Below, in pieces: positions 27,621-37,477 of a DNA stretch of 64,000 nt. The translations under genes were made by a program, and so were the position numbers. Location of the stretch: assembly GCA_963799455.1 (NCBI GenBank), contig CAWCXF010000008.1, forward strand, positions 1,240,001 to 1,304,000, given 5' to 3'. Numbering within the stretch: position 1 is the stretch's first letter; each line of letters starts with the position of its first letter. The DNA is from CAWCXF01 sp963799455 (GTDB taxonomy: Bacteria; Pseudomonadota; Alphaproteobacteria; Rhodobacterales; Rhodobacteraceae). The notes beneath the pieces were generated by a model, which saw nothing but the letters and a program-made list of their open reading frames with translations, was not told the DNA's origin and did not search any database.

Positions 27621-27846
27621 GCATCCCGTCGCGCGCCTTCCCGGACGGGCAGGCCGCTCGGTGCGGCTTCCGCATCCCCGGGATCGTCGCCGCCCTGCCC
27701 GCGCTCCTCGAGGCCGGGCCCGAGGCCGACGAGGCGCGCATCCGCGAGGCGCTGCGCCGGAACCTCCGCCGCTGCGGCACGCATCGCGCGTCCTGCGCGC
27801 CGCGATCCGCGCCCGCGATCTCATGGCCGAGGAGTCGGGATCGTGA
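27621..27846 (+). pseudogene. Remnant of (2Fe-2S)-binding subunit (IorA-like)
   Basis: Only the C-terminal quarter is visible: an IREAL segment (about 27740) followed by NLRRCGTH, then ARVLRAAIRARDLMAEE in a neighbouring frame. In functional proteins this motif is NLCRCGTH; here the first cluster Cys codon TGC is CGC (Arg). The N-terminal ferredoxin-like domain is missing. It lies between the cytochrome and the large-subunit remnants, the usual gene neighbourhood of isoquinoline 1-oxidoreductase-type enzymes. Confidence 0.6.
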
Positions 27847-27865
27847 GCCGCGGGGGGGGGCGGGG

Positions 27866-28600
27866 ATGACGTGGCTCGAGGCGTCGTGGCCGGGCGGGCT
27901 GGTGGTGGCCTTCGCCCTCGCCGGCCCCGTCGCTGCGCGGGGGGAGAGCGCGGACGAGGGGCTGCCCGGCGACCTGTCGAAGGCGCCGCGTCTCGACGGC
28001 TGGGTCCGGATCGGCCCCGACGGCGCGGCGACGGTGTTCACCGGCCAGGCCGAGATCGGGCAGGGGCTCAAGACCGCGATCGCGCAGGTCGCCGCCGAGG
28101 AGCCGGTCCTGGAGCCGGTCCTGGAGCCGGTCTTGGAGCCGGAGGCCGTGGGCCTCGTCACGGCCGACACCGGCGCGACCCCGGACGAGGGGTGCGCCGC
28201 CGGCTCGGCTTCCATGCCGGAGGGGGCAGTGGCCGTGCGCGCCGCCGCCGCCGCCGTCCGCGCCCTCCTCCTCCGAGAGGCGCCTCGGCGCGGCGCAGGA
28301 CGGCTCGACCGCCTCGGGCGGCACCGTGCGCGCCCCGACGGCCGCGCCCTCGGCTGCGGCGCGCTCGCCGCGGGGATCGCGCTTGCGGTGCGCGCGACCC
28401 GACGCGCCGCCATCGCCGCGCTGCTCGGGATGCCGCTGGAGCGCGTCCGGCTTCGTCCACGAGGAGGGATCCGGCCGCTATGGCCACGACGGCGCGGACG
28501 ACGCGGCCGCCGACGCAGCACTTCTCCCGCTTCGCCCCCCGCGCCAGCTCGTGGCCGGTTTCGGCCTCGCGCCCGGCGAGCACAGCAGCGGCCCCGCCCT
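27866..28600 (+). pseudogene. Remnant of molybdopterin-binding subunit (IorB-like)
   Basis: N-terminal part of the large subunit. It begins with a signal-like hydrophobic segment, then LDGWVRIGPDGAATVFTGQAEIGQG and VGLVTADTGATPDEG, and later, in another frame, FVHEEGSGRYGHDGADDAAADAALL. The motif is GSGCYGHNGADD in functional enzymes, so a conserved Cys is again Arg. A three-fold 12-base repeat (28100-28135, PVLE units) sits where the normal EEL..P segment should be. The rest of the roughly 700-residue protein is absent. Molybdenum-dependent oxidation of aldehydes or N-heterocycles is the family role. Confidence 0.7.
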
Positions 28601-29141
28601 GATCCCGCCCCATCCCGCCCCGTCCCGCCCCGTCCCGGTGGACGCGGTCGGGCCGCGACGCGCGCCGTCGGGGCCGGTGAGCGGGGGGGCGGCGCCGCGC
28701 GCGGTCGGCGCGGGCCGCGGGACCCCTCGATCCGGCCGAGCGGGCCCGGCCGGGCCGCGTGTGGGAGAGCCACCCAGCCAGGGCAGGATCGTGAACCTGG
28801 CACGCAGCTCCGCAAGGGCGTCGGCCGTTGGGCGGAGATCTGATCCGAAGGACCGCCCGGAGTGCGGCGACGGGCGGCGAAAGCGCCAGCACGGGTCGGT
28901 GCGGCTCTGACATGGCCTTGATGTTCTGATCGATGAGCGTAAAGTCGCCTATGGATGGAAGTGGTCATCCGCGCCGTCGCCGAGACGACCGAGGCGTCCC
29001 GCGCCGCGCGAGGGCCCTGGTGGGACACGCTCGCACCTCGCAGCGCAGCCGAACGGCAGGCGCGGCTCGTCGCGGTCGGGGAGGGGGCGATGACGGGCGC
29101 CTGTGCGCCGCCCCATTCATGTTTGGTTCGAGGCTCGCGTG
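28601..29141 (+). other. Gene-free stretch after the decayed operon
   Basis: No convincing gene. The first part (28600-28660) is a simple CCCCGTCCCGC-type repetition; open frames around 28955-29130 have a plausible protein look (PWWDTLAPRSAAERQARLVA) but match nothing I recognise. The last 200 bases are less GC-rich in places (28905-28960) and may contain the promoter of the ATPase gene at 29142. Confidence 0.35.
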
Positions 29142-31141
29142 ATGCTTCATCGGGATCTCTCGCGTCCGGAGGCCTTCCGCCTCCTGGGGCTTTCGCACTC
29201 GCCGTTCGGTCCGCTCGACGATCCGGCCTCGGCCTGGCCGAGGCCGTCGGTCCTCGGGAACGTGCGGAGAGCCCTCGCCGGCGGTGCCGCCGCGCTGGCG
29301 ATCACGGGCGACGAGGGGCGTGGCAAGACGTCCCTGATCGGCCCTCTGACGGCCGCCCTCGGCGAGGGGTTCACGGTCGGCGTCCTGGCCCCCGGGCCGG
29401 CCGAGGACGGGGTGCGGCGCGTCCTGAGCGCCTTCGAGCCCAAGGGCGCGGCGCTGGCGCGCCTCGAGGCTCGCGACCGCCTGCGCGATCTCCTGGAGAG
29501 GCGCCAGCGCGAGGGCCGGCCATGCGTCCTTCTCGCCGACGACGCGCACCGCATCCCGGAGTCGTTGGCCTCGGCGATCGAGAGGTTCGTCGGCCCCGGC
29601 CCCGGCCCCGGCGCCGACGGCGGCGCGGCGCTGAGGGTCGTCCTGGCGGCCCCGCACGCGGACCTCAGCAGAAGCCCCTCGAGGGCCCTGCCGCGCGTCG
29701 AGATCAGGTTGGGGCCGCTGAGGCCGGAGGAGGCCGTGGCCTACATCCGCCATCGCCTCCGCCTCGCGGGCGGGCCGGCGGACCTGTTCGACGAGGCGGC
29801 GGCGCGCGAGCTCGGCTCGGCGTCGGGCGGAGCGCCGCGGGTGCTGGACCTGCTCGGCGCCGCCTGCCTCGAGGCCGCGGCGGCGCGCGGGGCGCGCCGG
29901 ATCGACGTCGATGTCGTGCGCGCCGTGTCGGAGGCGACGCGCGGCGCCCCTTCGCGAGCGCCGCTCGGCGGCGCGCGCTCGGGTCCGGCCGTCGAGACCG
30001 AGCCGGACGCGGCCCCCACGGCGCGGTCCTTCGAGCATCTCTGGATGCCGGCGGGGCCGGACGAGTTCCTGTTCTCCCCGTCGCCGAAGCCCGCCTCGCC
30101 CGGCCGGGCCGGACGCGCCTCGGCCGGCGCGGGGCCGGCGGTCGTGGCGGCCGGCGCGGGGCCGGCGGTCGTGGCGGCCATCCCTGCCCCGGCGGCGTCC
30201 AAGGCCCGCGCACCGCACGCTCCGGCCGAACGCCCCGATCCGGTGCGAATGGCGAGCGTCGGGGGGGTCCGGGGCCCTGGCCAGGCACGCGCCGCCCAGC
30301 GCCCGGACCGCGTTCGCGCGGCCGAGCCCGTCGCGCCCCGAGGCGCTTCGCGCGGGTGGGTCGCCGCCTCGACCGGCGGCATGATGGTCGCGGGCATGGT
30401 GATCGGCGCCGGGATCGGCTGGCAGGTGGCGCCGTGGAGCTTCGCCGCAGGAGCGGGGGGACACCCGCGCAGGCCGCGACGCCGATCCGCGTGGGCGCCG
30501 CCGCCGAACGATCCGGGACGTTCCCGTCGCCGGCCGTCTCGGCCGTTCCCGCCGCCGCCGAGCGCCGGCCGAGCGGCGACGCGAGCGCCCCCCCTGCCTC
30601 GTTGGCGGCTCCTTCGCGGGAATGGGAGTCCGACGCCCGCACGCTCTACGAGCGCGCCGTGGATTTGGCGATGGAGGATCCGGAGGCCGCGATCGTGGCC
30701 TACGCCCGGGCGGCCTTGCGCGGCCACGCCCGCTCCGCTCGGTATCTGGGGCAGATCTGACGAGATCGGGGATGGGGTGGAGGCGAGCCCCGGGCTCGCC
30801 CGAGCGTGGTACGACTTCGGCGAGGCCGGGCGCGAGGCCGCGCGTCGGGGCTCTCCCGACGCGGCCTCGGGCTCGATCGCCCGTCCGGCGCGCCGGTCCC
30901 GATGTTCTCCGCGCGGATGCCGGACGGCACCGTGGAGCTGGTCTGGAGCGGGGCGGGCGGCGAGGCGGGCTACAGGGTCGAGTTCGCGCGCGATCCGTCG
31001 ACAGGGCCCCTGGAGCCCTTCGGCACGACGATCTCGGCGGCGCTGGTCGCGGTCCCGCAGGACATCGCGTTCTGGCGCGTGGCCGCCGGGGACGGGGCGC
31101 CCGAGGGCTGGACGCCCATCGGACCGCCCGCCGCCCCCTAG
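29142..31141 (+). pseudogene. ExeA/GspA-like AAA ATPase with C-terminal membrane, Sel1-like and Fn3-like parts, frameshifted
   Basis: Residues 1-270 form an ExeA-type P-loop ATPase: LSHSPFGPLDDP start, Walker A GDEGRGKTS, Walker B CVLLADDAH, and the winged domain with RLGPLRPEEAVAYIRHRL. Then come a low-complexity Pro/Ala region with a 27-base duplication (30123-30176), one membrane helix (MMVAGMVIGAGIGW), a Sel1-like segment (LYERAVDLAMEDPEAAIVAY, YEIGDGVEASPGLARAWYDF after repair) and an Fn3-like end (PDGTVELVWSGAGGEAGYRV). Frame changes near 30465 (G run), 30759 (extra G) and about 30885 are needed, so the gene is broken or misread. ATG 29142 follows GAGG. Role unknown. Confidence 0.65.
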
Positions 31142-31168
31142 GCCCCGCGCGCCCGTCAGCCGCGCCCG

Positions 31169-32299
31169 TCAGCCGCGCCTGTCAGCCTCGCCCGTCAGCA
31201 GCCCACGAGATCGCAGACCTGCTGCCGGTAGACCCGGTTGGCCTCCGAGTTCGACGAGCGCGTCCTCCTCCGCCGGGGCCGGGGAGGCCGCCGCCGCGGC
31301 CGGCTGCTCGGGGGCCTGGCAGGTGAACTCGTAGTCGGGCCGCAGGCCGCGGGTGACGCAGGCGCTCACCTCCCACCCCGGCGGGATGTCCGTCAGGTCG
31401 ATCTGGTTCCACTTCGGGTGGCCGTTCTGCCGAAGCTCGTCGAGCCGCGTGACGACGAGGTGTGCTACGTCCGACACGGCGTCGCAGGCCTCGCGGTGAT
31501 ACGGGTTCTTCTCGGGATCGTACTCGAAGGTCATCAGGACGGCCTTGATGGCCACCGTCTCCACCGCTTCCTGCTGGTAGTCGTAGGTGCCGGCCGGGAT
31601 GGTGGTGGGCTGATAGACGGCCTGCAGCGTCGGGTCCGAGACCGGCAGGATGTGGAACGCCTCGCCGTCGATCTCGGGCGACTCCAGCAGCGCCGTGGGC
31701 GCCCCGGCGACGAAGAAGAAGGCGTCCAGATCGCCGTCCAGCAGCTCCGCCAGCATCTCGTCGAACGGGGCGGACACGCGCTCGGACGGATCGACGCCCG
31801 TGAGGCCGAGCATGAGCGAGGCGGTGAGGAAGGTGCCGCTGCCCTCGGGGCCCACGCCGACGCGCTGGCCGTCCAGGCCGTCGAGGGCCTCGATGTCCCG
31901 ACGCGCTAGGATCTGGACCTCCTCGTCGTAGAGCGGCAGGGCGATGCGCATGCCGTAGGCGGCGCTCCGGATCGCGGGGTCGTTCGCGGCGTAGGTCCGC
32001 ACGTATTCCAGGATGTCCGACTGCGTCATCCCGAACTGGGTGTAGGGGCGCTTGCGGACCGCGAGGAAGTTCTCGAACCCGCCCTCGGTCTCCAGCGCCT
32101 CCACGTCGAGGCCGCAGGAGGCGGCGAGATCGCCGATGTCGCGCGCGATCTGGATGTAGGTCCCGGTGCCGGGGCCGCCCATGATGGTCTTGCGGTACTC
32201 CTGGGCGTGGACCGCCAGCGCGCTCCCTCCCACGACCGACGCGGCGAGGATCAGGATCCGGCCCAGGCCCCGAGGCGCCGGGCGGGGGGGTGATCGCAT
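31169..32299 (-). CDS. TAXI-family TRAP transporter solute-binding protein
   Basis: A 376-residue periplasmic binding protein with a signal peptide (residues 1-32, AVHAQ). It has the TAXI hallmark GGPGTGTYIQIARDIGDL, then QFGMTQSDILEY and GVGPEGSGTFLTA, as in glutamate-type TAXI proteins. No TRAP membrane genes are nearby, so it is an orphan. The last ~35 residues (after EEDALVE) look like a frame slip: the neighbouring frame gives NSEANRVYRQQVCDLVGC and stops at 31195, a more natural end. The 43 bases upstream lead to the coiled-coil gene on the same strand, so they may be one operon. Confidence 0.87.
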   Translation of the reverse strand: MRSPPRPAPRGLGRILILAASVVGGSALAVHAQEYRKTIMGGPGTGTYIQIARDIGDLAASCGLDVEALETEGGFENFLAVRKRPYTQFGMTQSDILEYVRTYAANDPAIRSAAYGMRIALPLYDEEVQILARRDIEALDGLDGQRVGVGPEGSGTFLTASLMLGLTGVDPSERVSAPFDEMLAELLDGDLDAFFFVAGAPTALLESPEIDGEAFHILPVSDPTLQAVYQPTTIPAGTYDYQQEAVETVAIKAVLMTFEYDPEKNPYHREACDAVSDVAHLVVTRLDELRQNGHPKWNQIDLTDIPPGWEVSACVTRGLRPDYEFTCQAPEQPAAAAASPAPAEEDALVELGGQPGLPAAGLRSRGLLTGEADRRG

Positions 32300-32342
32300 G
32301 TCGTGACCTCCGGTGTTCGGAGCCCGGCGCCTGGGCGGCGCC

Positions 32343-33863
32343 TCAGCAGGGCCCCAGGGCTTGAATGAGCGACAGCAACGTCTGCCGGTTGGGACGCCCG
32401 AAGACCTCCGTGAGCGCCTCGGTGGCGCAGACCCCCTCCGAGAGCCGCGCTTCGAGCCTGCCCATCTCGTCGCGGCTCGCGCGCGCCAGCCCCGGCGCCC
32501 GAGCGATCGCCGCCCGCACGGCGTCGGGCGAGGGCCCGGGCCCTCCTTCGGCCTCAGGCCGGGGCTCGGCGACGGCCTGCGCGGGCTCCTCCCGCGCGAC
32601 GACCTCCTGCGCCTGGATCGCGGCCAGCCGCTCGGCCGCCGTGACGCGCTCGGCGTCGAGGGCGGCGATCGCCTCGGTGAGCGCCGCGGCCCTCTGCTCG
32701 AGGGCGGCGAGACGGTCCGCCGCGTCGCCCTCCGCCCGCTCCGCGGCCGTGCGCCGCTCCTCGGTCTCGGCCGCGTCGCGCCGAGCGGTCGCCTGGGCCT
32801 CGTCGAGATCGCTCAGGGCGGCCTGGGCCGCGATCGCCTCCGCGCGCACCTCATCGAGCCGCGCCTCGGCCTCCTCGAGGGCAGCCTGGCGCTCCTCCAG
32901 CGCGGCGCCCGTCGATCGGAGCCGCTCCTGGGCCGCCTCGATCTCCCCTTCGACCTCCTCGCGCCGAGCCTCGGCTCCTCGAACGGCGGCCTCCTGGCCC
33001 GCGAGCGCGGCCCGGGCGGCCTCCGCCCGGTCCTGGGTGGACGCGAGGCCCTCGCGGGCTCGCGCCAGGGCCTCCTCGGCGTCGTCCCCCTCGGCGTCGA
33101 GGGCCGCGACGGCCTCCCGGCGCTGCGCGATCGTCGCGTCGAGGTCGGCCAGCGCCGCCTCGCGCTCGGTGACGGTCTGCGCCAGCGCGTCGCCCTGGGC
33201 TCGCAGCTCGGCCGCACGAGCCCGCGCCGACTCGGCGGCCGCCTCCTCTTCCTCGCGGCGGGCCTCGGCCTCCGACAGGGCGGCCCGGGCGGCGGCGGCG
33301 CTCTGCTCGACCTCGCCCAGCTCCGTGCGCGCGGCCTCCAGCCCGGCGACCGCGCCGCCGATCTCGGCCCGTCGCGCCGACGCCTCCTCGATGTCCCGAC
33401 GCACCGTCTCGAGGTCGGCCCGCAGCCCCGTCAGCTCGGACCGCGCGGCCTCGCCCTCCGCCTCGCTCTGCGCGCGCCGGCTCTCGGCGTCCTGCGCGAG
33501 GGACTCGACCTCCCGCCGCAGATCGTCCCGCTGGGCGGCGAGCCGATCGCGCTCCGCCCGGGCCGCCTCCGCGTCCCCTTCGAGCTCGGCGATGATGCGG
33601 CGCAGCGCCGCCGTCCGATTGGCCTCTGGACCCGCATCCCCTGGTGGGGCGGCGGTCGGCGGTTCCACCGCCGGGGCGGCGGCCTGATCCTCCGTCGGGG
33701 AGGTGGACTGTTCTCCCGCCGAGGCAGTGGTCTGCTCTTCCGCCGAGACGGGGCCTTCCCCGGACGTGGCCTCGCCGGCCGGCACGTCCGGGCCCTGCCG
33801 CTCCTGCCCCAGGGCGGGGCTCGCCAGGACGAGAACCGAGAAAGCAGACAGAAACCGCAGCAT
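32343..33863 (-). CDS. Secreted coiled-coil protein of unknown function
   Basis: A 506-residue protein with a signal peptide (residues 1-19, ending SPALG), an acidic Pro/Ser/Thr linker to about residue 80, then roughly 320 residues of unbroken heptad-type coiled coil (Ala/Glu/Arg-rich, EAARAERDRLAAQRDDL as an example). A short conserved-looking C-terminal domain ends EALTEVFGRPNRQTLLSLIQ with two Cys (in GVCATEAL and at the C-terminus) that could form a disulphide. I do not recognise the family; the architecture suggests a periplasmic spacer or scaffold. Neighbours are the TAXI protein and the ExeA-like ATPase. Confidence 0.8.
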   Translation of the reverse strand: MLRFLSAFSVLVLASPALGQERQGPDVPAGEATSGEGPVSAEEQTTASAGEQSTSPTEDQAAAPAVEPPTAAPPGDAGPEANRTAALRRIIAELEGDAEAARAERDRLAAQRDDLRREVESLAQDAESRRAQSEAEGEAARSELTGLRADLETVRRDIEEASARRAEIGGAVAGLEAARTELGEVEQSAAAARAALSEAEARREEEEAAAESARARAAELRAQGDALAQTVTEREAALADLDATIAQRREAVAALDAEGDDAEEALARAREGLASTQDRAEAARAALAGQEAAVRGAEARREEVEGEIEAAQERLRSTGAALEERQAALEEAEARLDEVRAEAIAAQAALSDLDEAQATARRDAAETEERRTAAERAEGDAADRLAALEQRAAALTEAIAALDAERVTAAERLAAIQAQEVVAREEPAQAVAEPRPEAEGGPGPSPDAVRAAIARAPGLARASRDEMGRLEARLSEGVCATEALTEVFGRPNRQTLLSLIQALGPC

Positions 33864-34040
33864 TCATCACCCTGGCAAGCGTCGTCGGGCTCCCCCTGGC
33901 TGTTTGCACTGGATTGGACGGGTTAACAACACAAAGTCTCGGACTTCTTGAAGGCGCCGTCACGAACGTGGTGGAGATTGGCGCGGTGGTGCCCCGGGGG
34001 GTGGTGGAGGAGCGCCGGCCTTCGGAGAGGCCCGGGCGGG
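33864..34040. promoter_or_regulatory. Probable promoter region of the coiled-coil/TAXI genes, and IS end
   Basis: The first 90 bases, up to about 33950, are the least GC-rich stretch around (GGGTTAACAACACAAAG) and lie directly upstream of the minus-strand coiled-coil gene, so its promoter is probably here. From about 33956, CGTCACGAACGTGGTGGAG resembles the end of the IS256 copy at 37577 (CTGTCGCGAACGTGGTGGAG), and marks where mobile DNA begins. Confidence 0.4.
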
Positions 34041-34270
34041 TCAGGCCGCCGCGGTGGGCAGGCTGACGGGGTCAGTCTGCACGACGCGGGCGAGCGCCTC
34101 CAGGCTCATGGTGCGGCGCGTGACGGCCCGTTCGTCGCAGGCCTCGAGCATGAGCGCGCCGACCAGTCGGACGGCGACGACCTCGACGATCTTGCCGACA
34201 CCGCCTTCGAGTGGACGGCTGCGGCCGGGCGACCGGGAGGGCTTCGGGCAGGCCCCGCTGAACCTGCGCT
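34041..34270 (-). pseudogene. IS256-family transposase, C-terminal fragment
   Basis: The minus strand ends with VRLVGALMLEACDERAVTRR, MSLEALARV and PVSLPTAAA, the standard C-terminus of IS256/Mutator transposases, with a stop at 34041-34043. Upstream the frame degenerates. The matching N-terminal half is the fragment at 36595-37401 on the same strand; about 2.3 kb containing a dead serine recombinase lies between them. Confidence 0.65.
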
Positions 34271-34559
34271 GGCAGCCCGACCTGCGAGCCCCCCCCCCGA
34301 AGGAGGCGCCGATGGATCACCGCCGCGGCAGGCCCACCCCCTGACGATCCGGGCGTCGCTCGAGGCGACGCGGATCAGCGGCCGATGCCTGGCCGAAGCC
34401 CACGACCGCTTCGCCCCGACCCCGCGCTGGCGTCCGCGCTCGCCCCGCAGGACGGAGCCCGGCGAGGGCGTCGCCTCGACGATGCGCAGGGATCGAGCGT
34501 GCCTGAGCCCCCCGTCGCCCTGCGCGCGCGGGTGCCCGGCGAGCGAGCCGGGCCCGCGG

Positions 34560-36200
34560 CGACACGGTGGCGAGCCGGCTCGCGGCGCGGCGCGAGCGGG
34601 TCGCCGGCGCCGGGCCGTCGGCCGCCCCGCAGGACGAGACCGCCTGCGAGGGCGCCGGCGGCTCGACGCTGCCGCGCCCGGCCCTGGAGCGGCTGCGCGA
34701 CGCCGTCGTCGCCGGCGTGACCGACCGGGCCCATGTCCTCGCCCCTGACCGGCTGGCGCGCCGCCACGCCTGTCAGGTGCTCATCGTCGAGGCGTTCGAC
34801 CGGGCCGGCGCCGAGATCGTCCTCGCCGACCACCCCATCGGCGCGGGCGCCGAGCAGGACCTGCTGCTTCAGGCCCAGGGCAGGATCGCCGAGCACGAGC
34901 GCGCGAGGATCCCGGGGCGCGCGGCCGACGCGGGCGTCGCCACGCCGCGCGCCCCGGGTCGGTCGGCGCGCCGGGAAAGCGGCCCTCCGGCTGCCGCCAC
35001 GTGACCAAGGACGAGGGCGGCGGGGCGGCCCGCGTCGAGGTCGCCGAGGACGCCCGGCTCGGGTCCGCCTGATGTCCGCGCGGATCGGGCCGGACCGCCT
35101 GGGCCCGCGCGAGGTGTCGCGCCGCCTCGCGCGGGCCGGCCGTGGCCACGAGCGCCGGCAAGCCGCGGCGGGACGCCACCACCATCGCGCTGATGCTGCG
35201 CGACGCCGCCGCCGTGGGGCGCGCCGTGTTCGGGCGCCCGCGCCACGTCCAGGCGCCGCCGCGCCTGCGGCCCCTGCGCGGGCGCCCGCATCCGGCGCGC
35301 AAGCCGAGCCCCCGGGTCCCCCCGCCGCGCGAGGAGTGGATCGAGGTCGCGGTGCCGGCCCTGGTCGGCCCCGCGGTCCTCAAGGCGGCGCAGGCGCAGA
35401 TGGGCGAGAACCGCCACCGCCGTCGGGAGCCCCGCCGTCGCCCCGCCGTCGCCCCGCCGTCGCCCCGCCGTCGCCCCGCCGTCGCCCCGGCTGGCCCCGG
35501 CTGGCTCCTGCGGGGCCTCGTGGTCGGCCGGCGGTGCGGCCACGCGCTCCATGGCAAGATGGCGGCGCGCGGCCGGGTGGGCGGCCAGCCGGGGCGACCA
35601 TGGCACCCACCGCCGCACCGGCCCGGACGCGCACCGCCTCGCCGGGCCAGGCCCGTCCGCGGCGACAGGTCGGTGCGCGAGCCGCCGCCTGGAGCAGGCC
35701 GTGCGGGACGAGATCCGGGCTGTCATCCGGGCTCTCCTCGAGGATCCCCATCGCGTGGCCGAGGCGAGCCGGCGCCGGCTCGCCCAGGCGCGCGAGAGCC
35801 CCGGCGAGGCGGCGGCCGCCGACCTCGACCGCCGGACCGCCGCCCTGCGGCGCGGCATCGGGCGGCTCATCGACGGCTACGGCCTGGGGCCCGACCGAGC
35901 GCGACGAGTTCGAGCCCCGCGTCGAGGGGATGAGAGGGCGCCTGTCCCGCGCCGAGGCGGAGCGGCAGACGATGGCCGCCAACGCCGGGGCCGAGCGGGG
36001 GCTGACGCTGCTCGTCGGCCGCCTGGAGGCGTCCGCCCACAAGGTCCACAGCGGCCTCGAGAGGCCGGGCCGGGAGGGGACGCGCAGCTCATGCGGGCGA
36101 TGGTCCGGCGGGTCGAGGTCGACGGGGACCACCTCGACGTCGCCTCCCGGATCCCGCCTCCCTCGCAGCCTGGGGGCGATGGTGGCCCCAGGGCTCGACA
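34560..36200 (+). pseudogene. Large serine recombinase with zinc-ribbon domain, decayed
   Basis: Segments in three frames reconstruct a site-specific recombinase: VASRLAARRERVAGAG and PRPALERLRDAVVAGVTDRA with PDRLARRHACQVLIVEAFDR (catalytic-domain end), then RKPSPRVPPPREEWIEVAVPALV, WLLRGLVVGRRCGHALHGKMAA (zinc ribbon, only partly kept) and IGRLIDGYGLGPDRARRVRA-like coiled-coil sequence, ending VRRVEVDGDHLDVASRIPPP. The N-terminal catalytic Ser region is not found. Several frameshifts and an 11-base tandem repeat (35430-35484) break it. Such enzymes move IS607-like or integrative elements. Confidence 0.7.
35430..35484 (+). repeat. 11-bp tandem repeat inside the recombinase relic (5 copies)
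   Basis: Five perfect copies of CCCCGCCGTCG. Because 11 is not a multiple of three, each copy changes the frame, and the expansion falls between the recombinase core and its zinc-ribbon segment. It contrasts with the in-frame 12-base repeats in genes that are still under selection. Confidence 0.9.
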
Positions 36201-36594
36201 CCGCCCACACCCGTCGGTGGCCGGCACGATCGTCGAGGTCGTCATGGAGGCCGCGTCGGGGACGGCGCCGCGCGAGCGAGACACGACGCCCCGCAGCTCC
36301 ACCGCCGCACCCTGCAGGCCGAGGGCGTGGCCGAGCTCGACGCACCCCAGCTCGAGGAGGGCTCCGCCCTCCAGATCACACCCGCCCCCGCCTGGCCCGA
36401 TGGCCCGGGACCACGCCCGAAACCACACCTCGTCGACGGACGTGACCCGGGCGATGGCGGGCGACCGCGCCCGCACCCGGGTCTGGGCTTCAGTCGGCTC
36501 GGCGCCTCTGTCGCGGGCGCCGATCCCCAGCCCGTCCGGGCTTGAAGCATGGCCTTCTCCGTGGAGCGCGTCTCGACGCTGGGCGCCTCGCACC
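36201..36594. other. Unassigned sequence between mobile-element relics
   Basis: About 390 bases after the recombinase relic. Open frames on both strands are long only because of GC bias and none resembles a known protein. If the IS256 halves at 34041-34270 and 36595-37401 were once one gene, part of its middle may be hidden here, but I cannot recognise it. Confidence 0.3.
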
Positions 36595-37401
36595 TCACGA
36601 CCGGGCGTTCTCCTGCCCGGGCTCGGAGCGCAGGGGCGGCGTCACCTCGTAGCCAGCCTCCTCCGGCTCGTCGTCGACGAGCGTCACGCCGCACAGGCCG
36701 CGAGCGGCGAGACCGCGGAGGAAGCCGGCCCGAGACAGACCTCGGCCTCGGACGGCCCGGCGGCGAGGCCCAGCACCTCGGCCCAGCACCTCGCACCGCC
36801 CGTCCTCGTTCACCGCGACCGCCACCATGACGGCCCGACCGACGGTGAGGGCGGGCCCGCCACCGGTCCGAGGGCGCGCCCGAACGCCGTCCTCGTGGAG
36901 CTTCAGATGGGTGGCGTCGAGCCAGAGGGCGGCCACCGGCCCTCGATCGGGCGCGCGAGGGGCGCCCCCACGCGCTCATAGGTCTCCTCGCAGAGCCGGC
37001 TCGCCTGGCTCTGCGAGACGCCCCCGCCGCCCACGGCGCGCGACCCCGATCATCGACGGCCCCGGTCGAGACGCCGTGGACGTGGGCCCGCCTCGGATGA
37101 CGGCCACCAAGGCCTTCTCGGCCGTCCGCCGCGGCTCGAGGAACGAGGGGAAGCAGGAGCCCCGCCTGAGCCGCGGGATCGCAAGATCAAGCCGCCCGGC
37201 CCGCGTCTCCCAGGCGCGCTTGCGGCAGCCGTTTCTCTGCGCCGTCCGGTGGGCCGAGCGCATCCCCTTCGCGGCGCCCGTCGCCGCCTCGACCTCCACC
37301 TCCGTCAGCCGCCCCGCGGCAAAGGCCAGCATCTCGCGCACGAGATCGGCGTCGGCCTCCTTCTCAACAAACTTGAGAAGGGCGATCCTCTCATCGGTCA
37401 T
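36595..37401 (-). pseudogene. IS256-family transposase, N-terminal fragment
   Basis: Starts with MTDERIALLKFVEKEADADL at 37401 and continues with EMLAFAAGRLTEVEVEAATG, RTAQRNGCRKRAWETRAGRL and PRLRRGSCFPSFLEPRRTAE, the invariant N-terminal half of IS256 transposases. After a frameshift near 37050 the catalytic region appears as ALWLDATHLKL (first catalytic Asp) and VAVNEDGRCEVLG at 36790-36930. The protein ends at 36595, well short of the second Asp and the Glu. Same strand as the C-terminal fragment at 34041. Confidence 0.75.
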
Positions 37402-37477
37402 CGTCGTCTCCCCGGTCAGGGTCCAGGTCCGGCAACCCGAACCTCTACCCGAAGACCGGCGATGGCCGCCTCAGCGG

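Noticed and set aside
26563..27869. Very long open frames on both strands through the decayed cytochrome region
   Set aside because: They are long only because stops are rare at this GC content; the recognisable protein segments change frame several times.
35430..35484. Repeated 11-bp units considered as a CRISPR-like array
   Set aside because: Units are contiguous without spacers and low in complexity; a slippage repeat.
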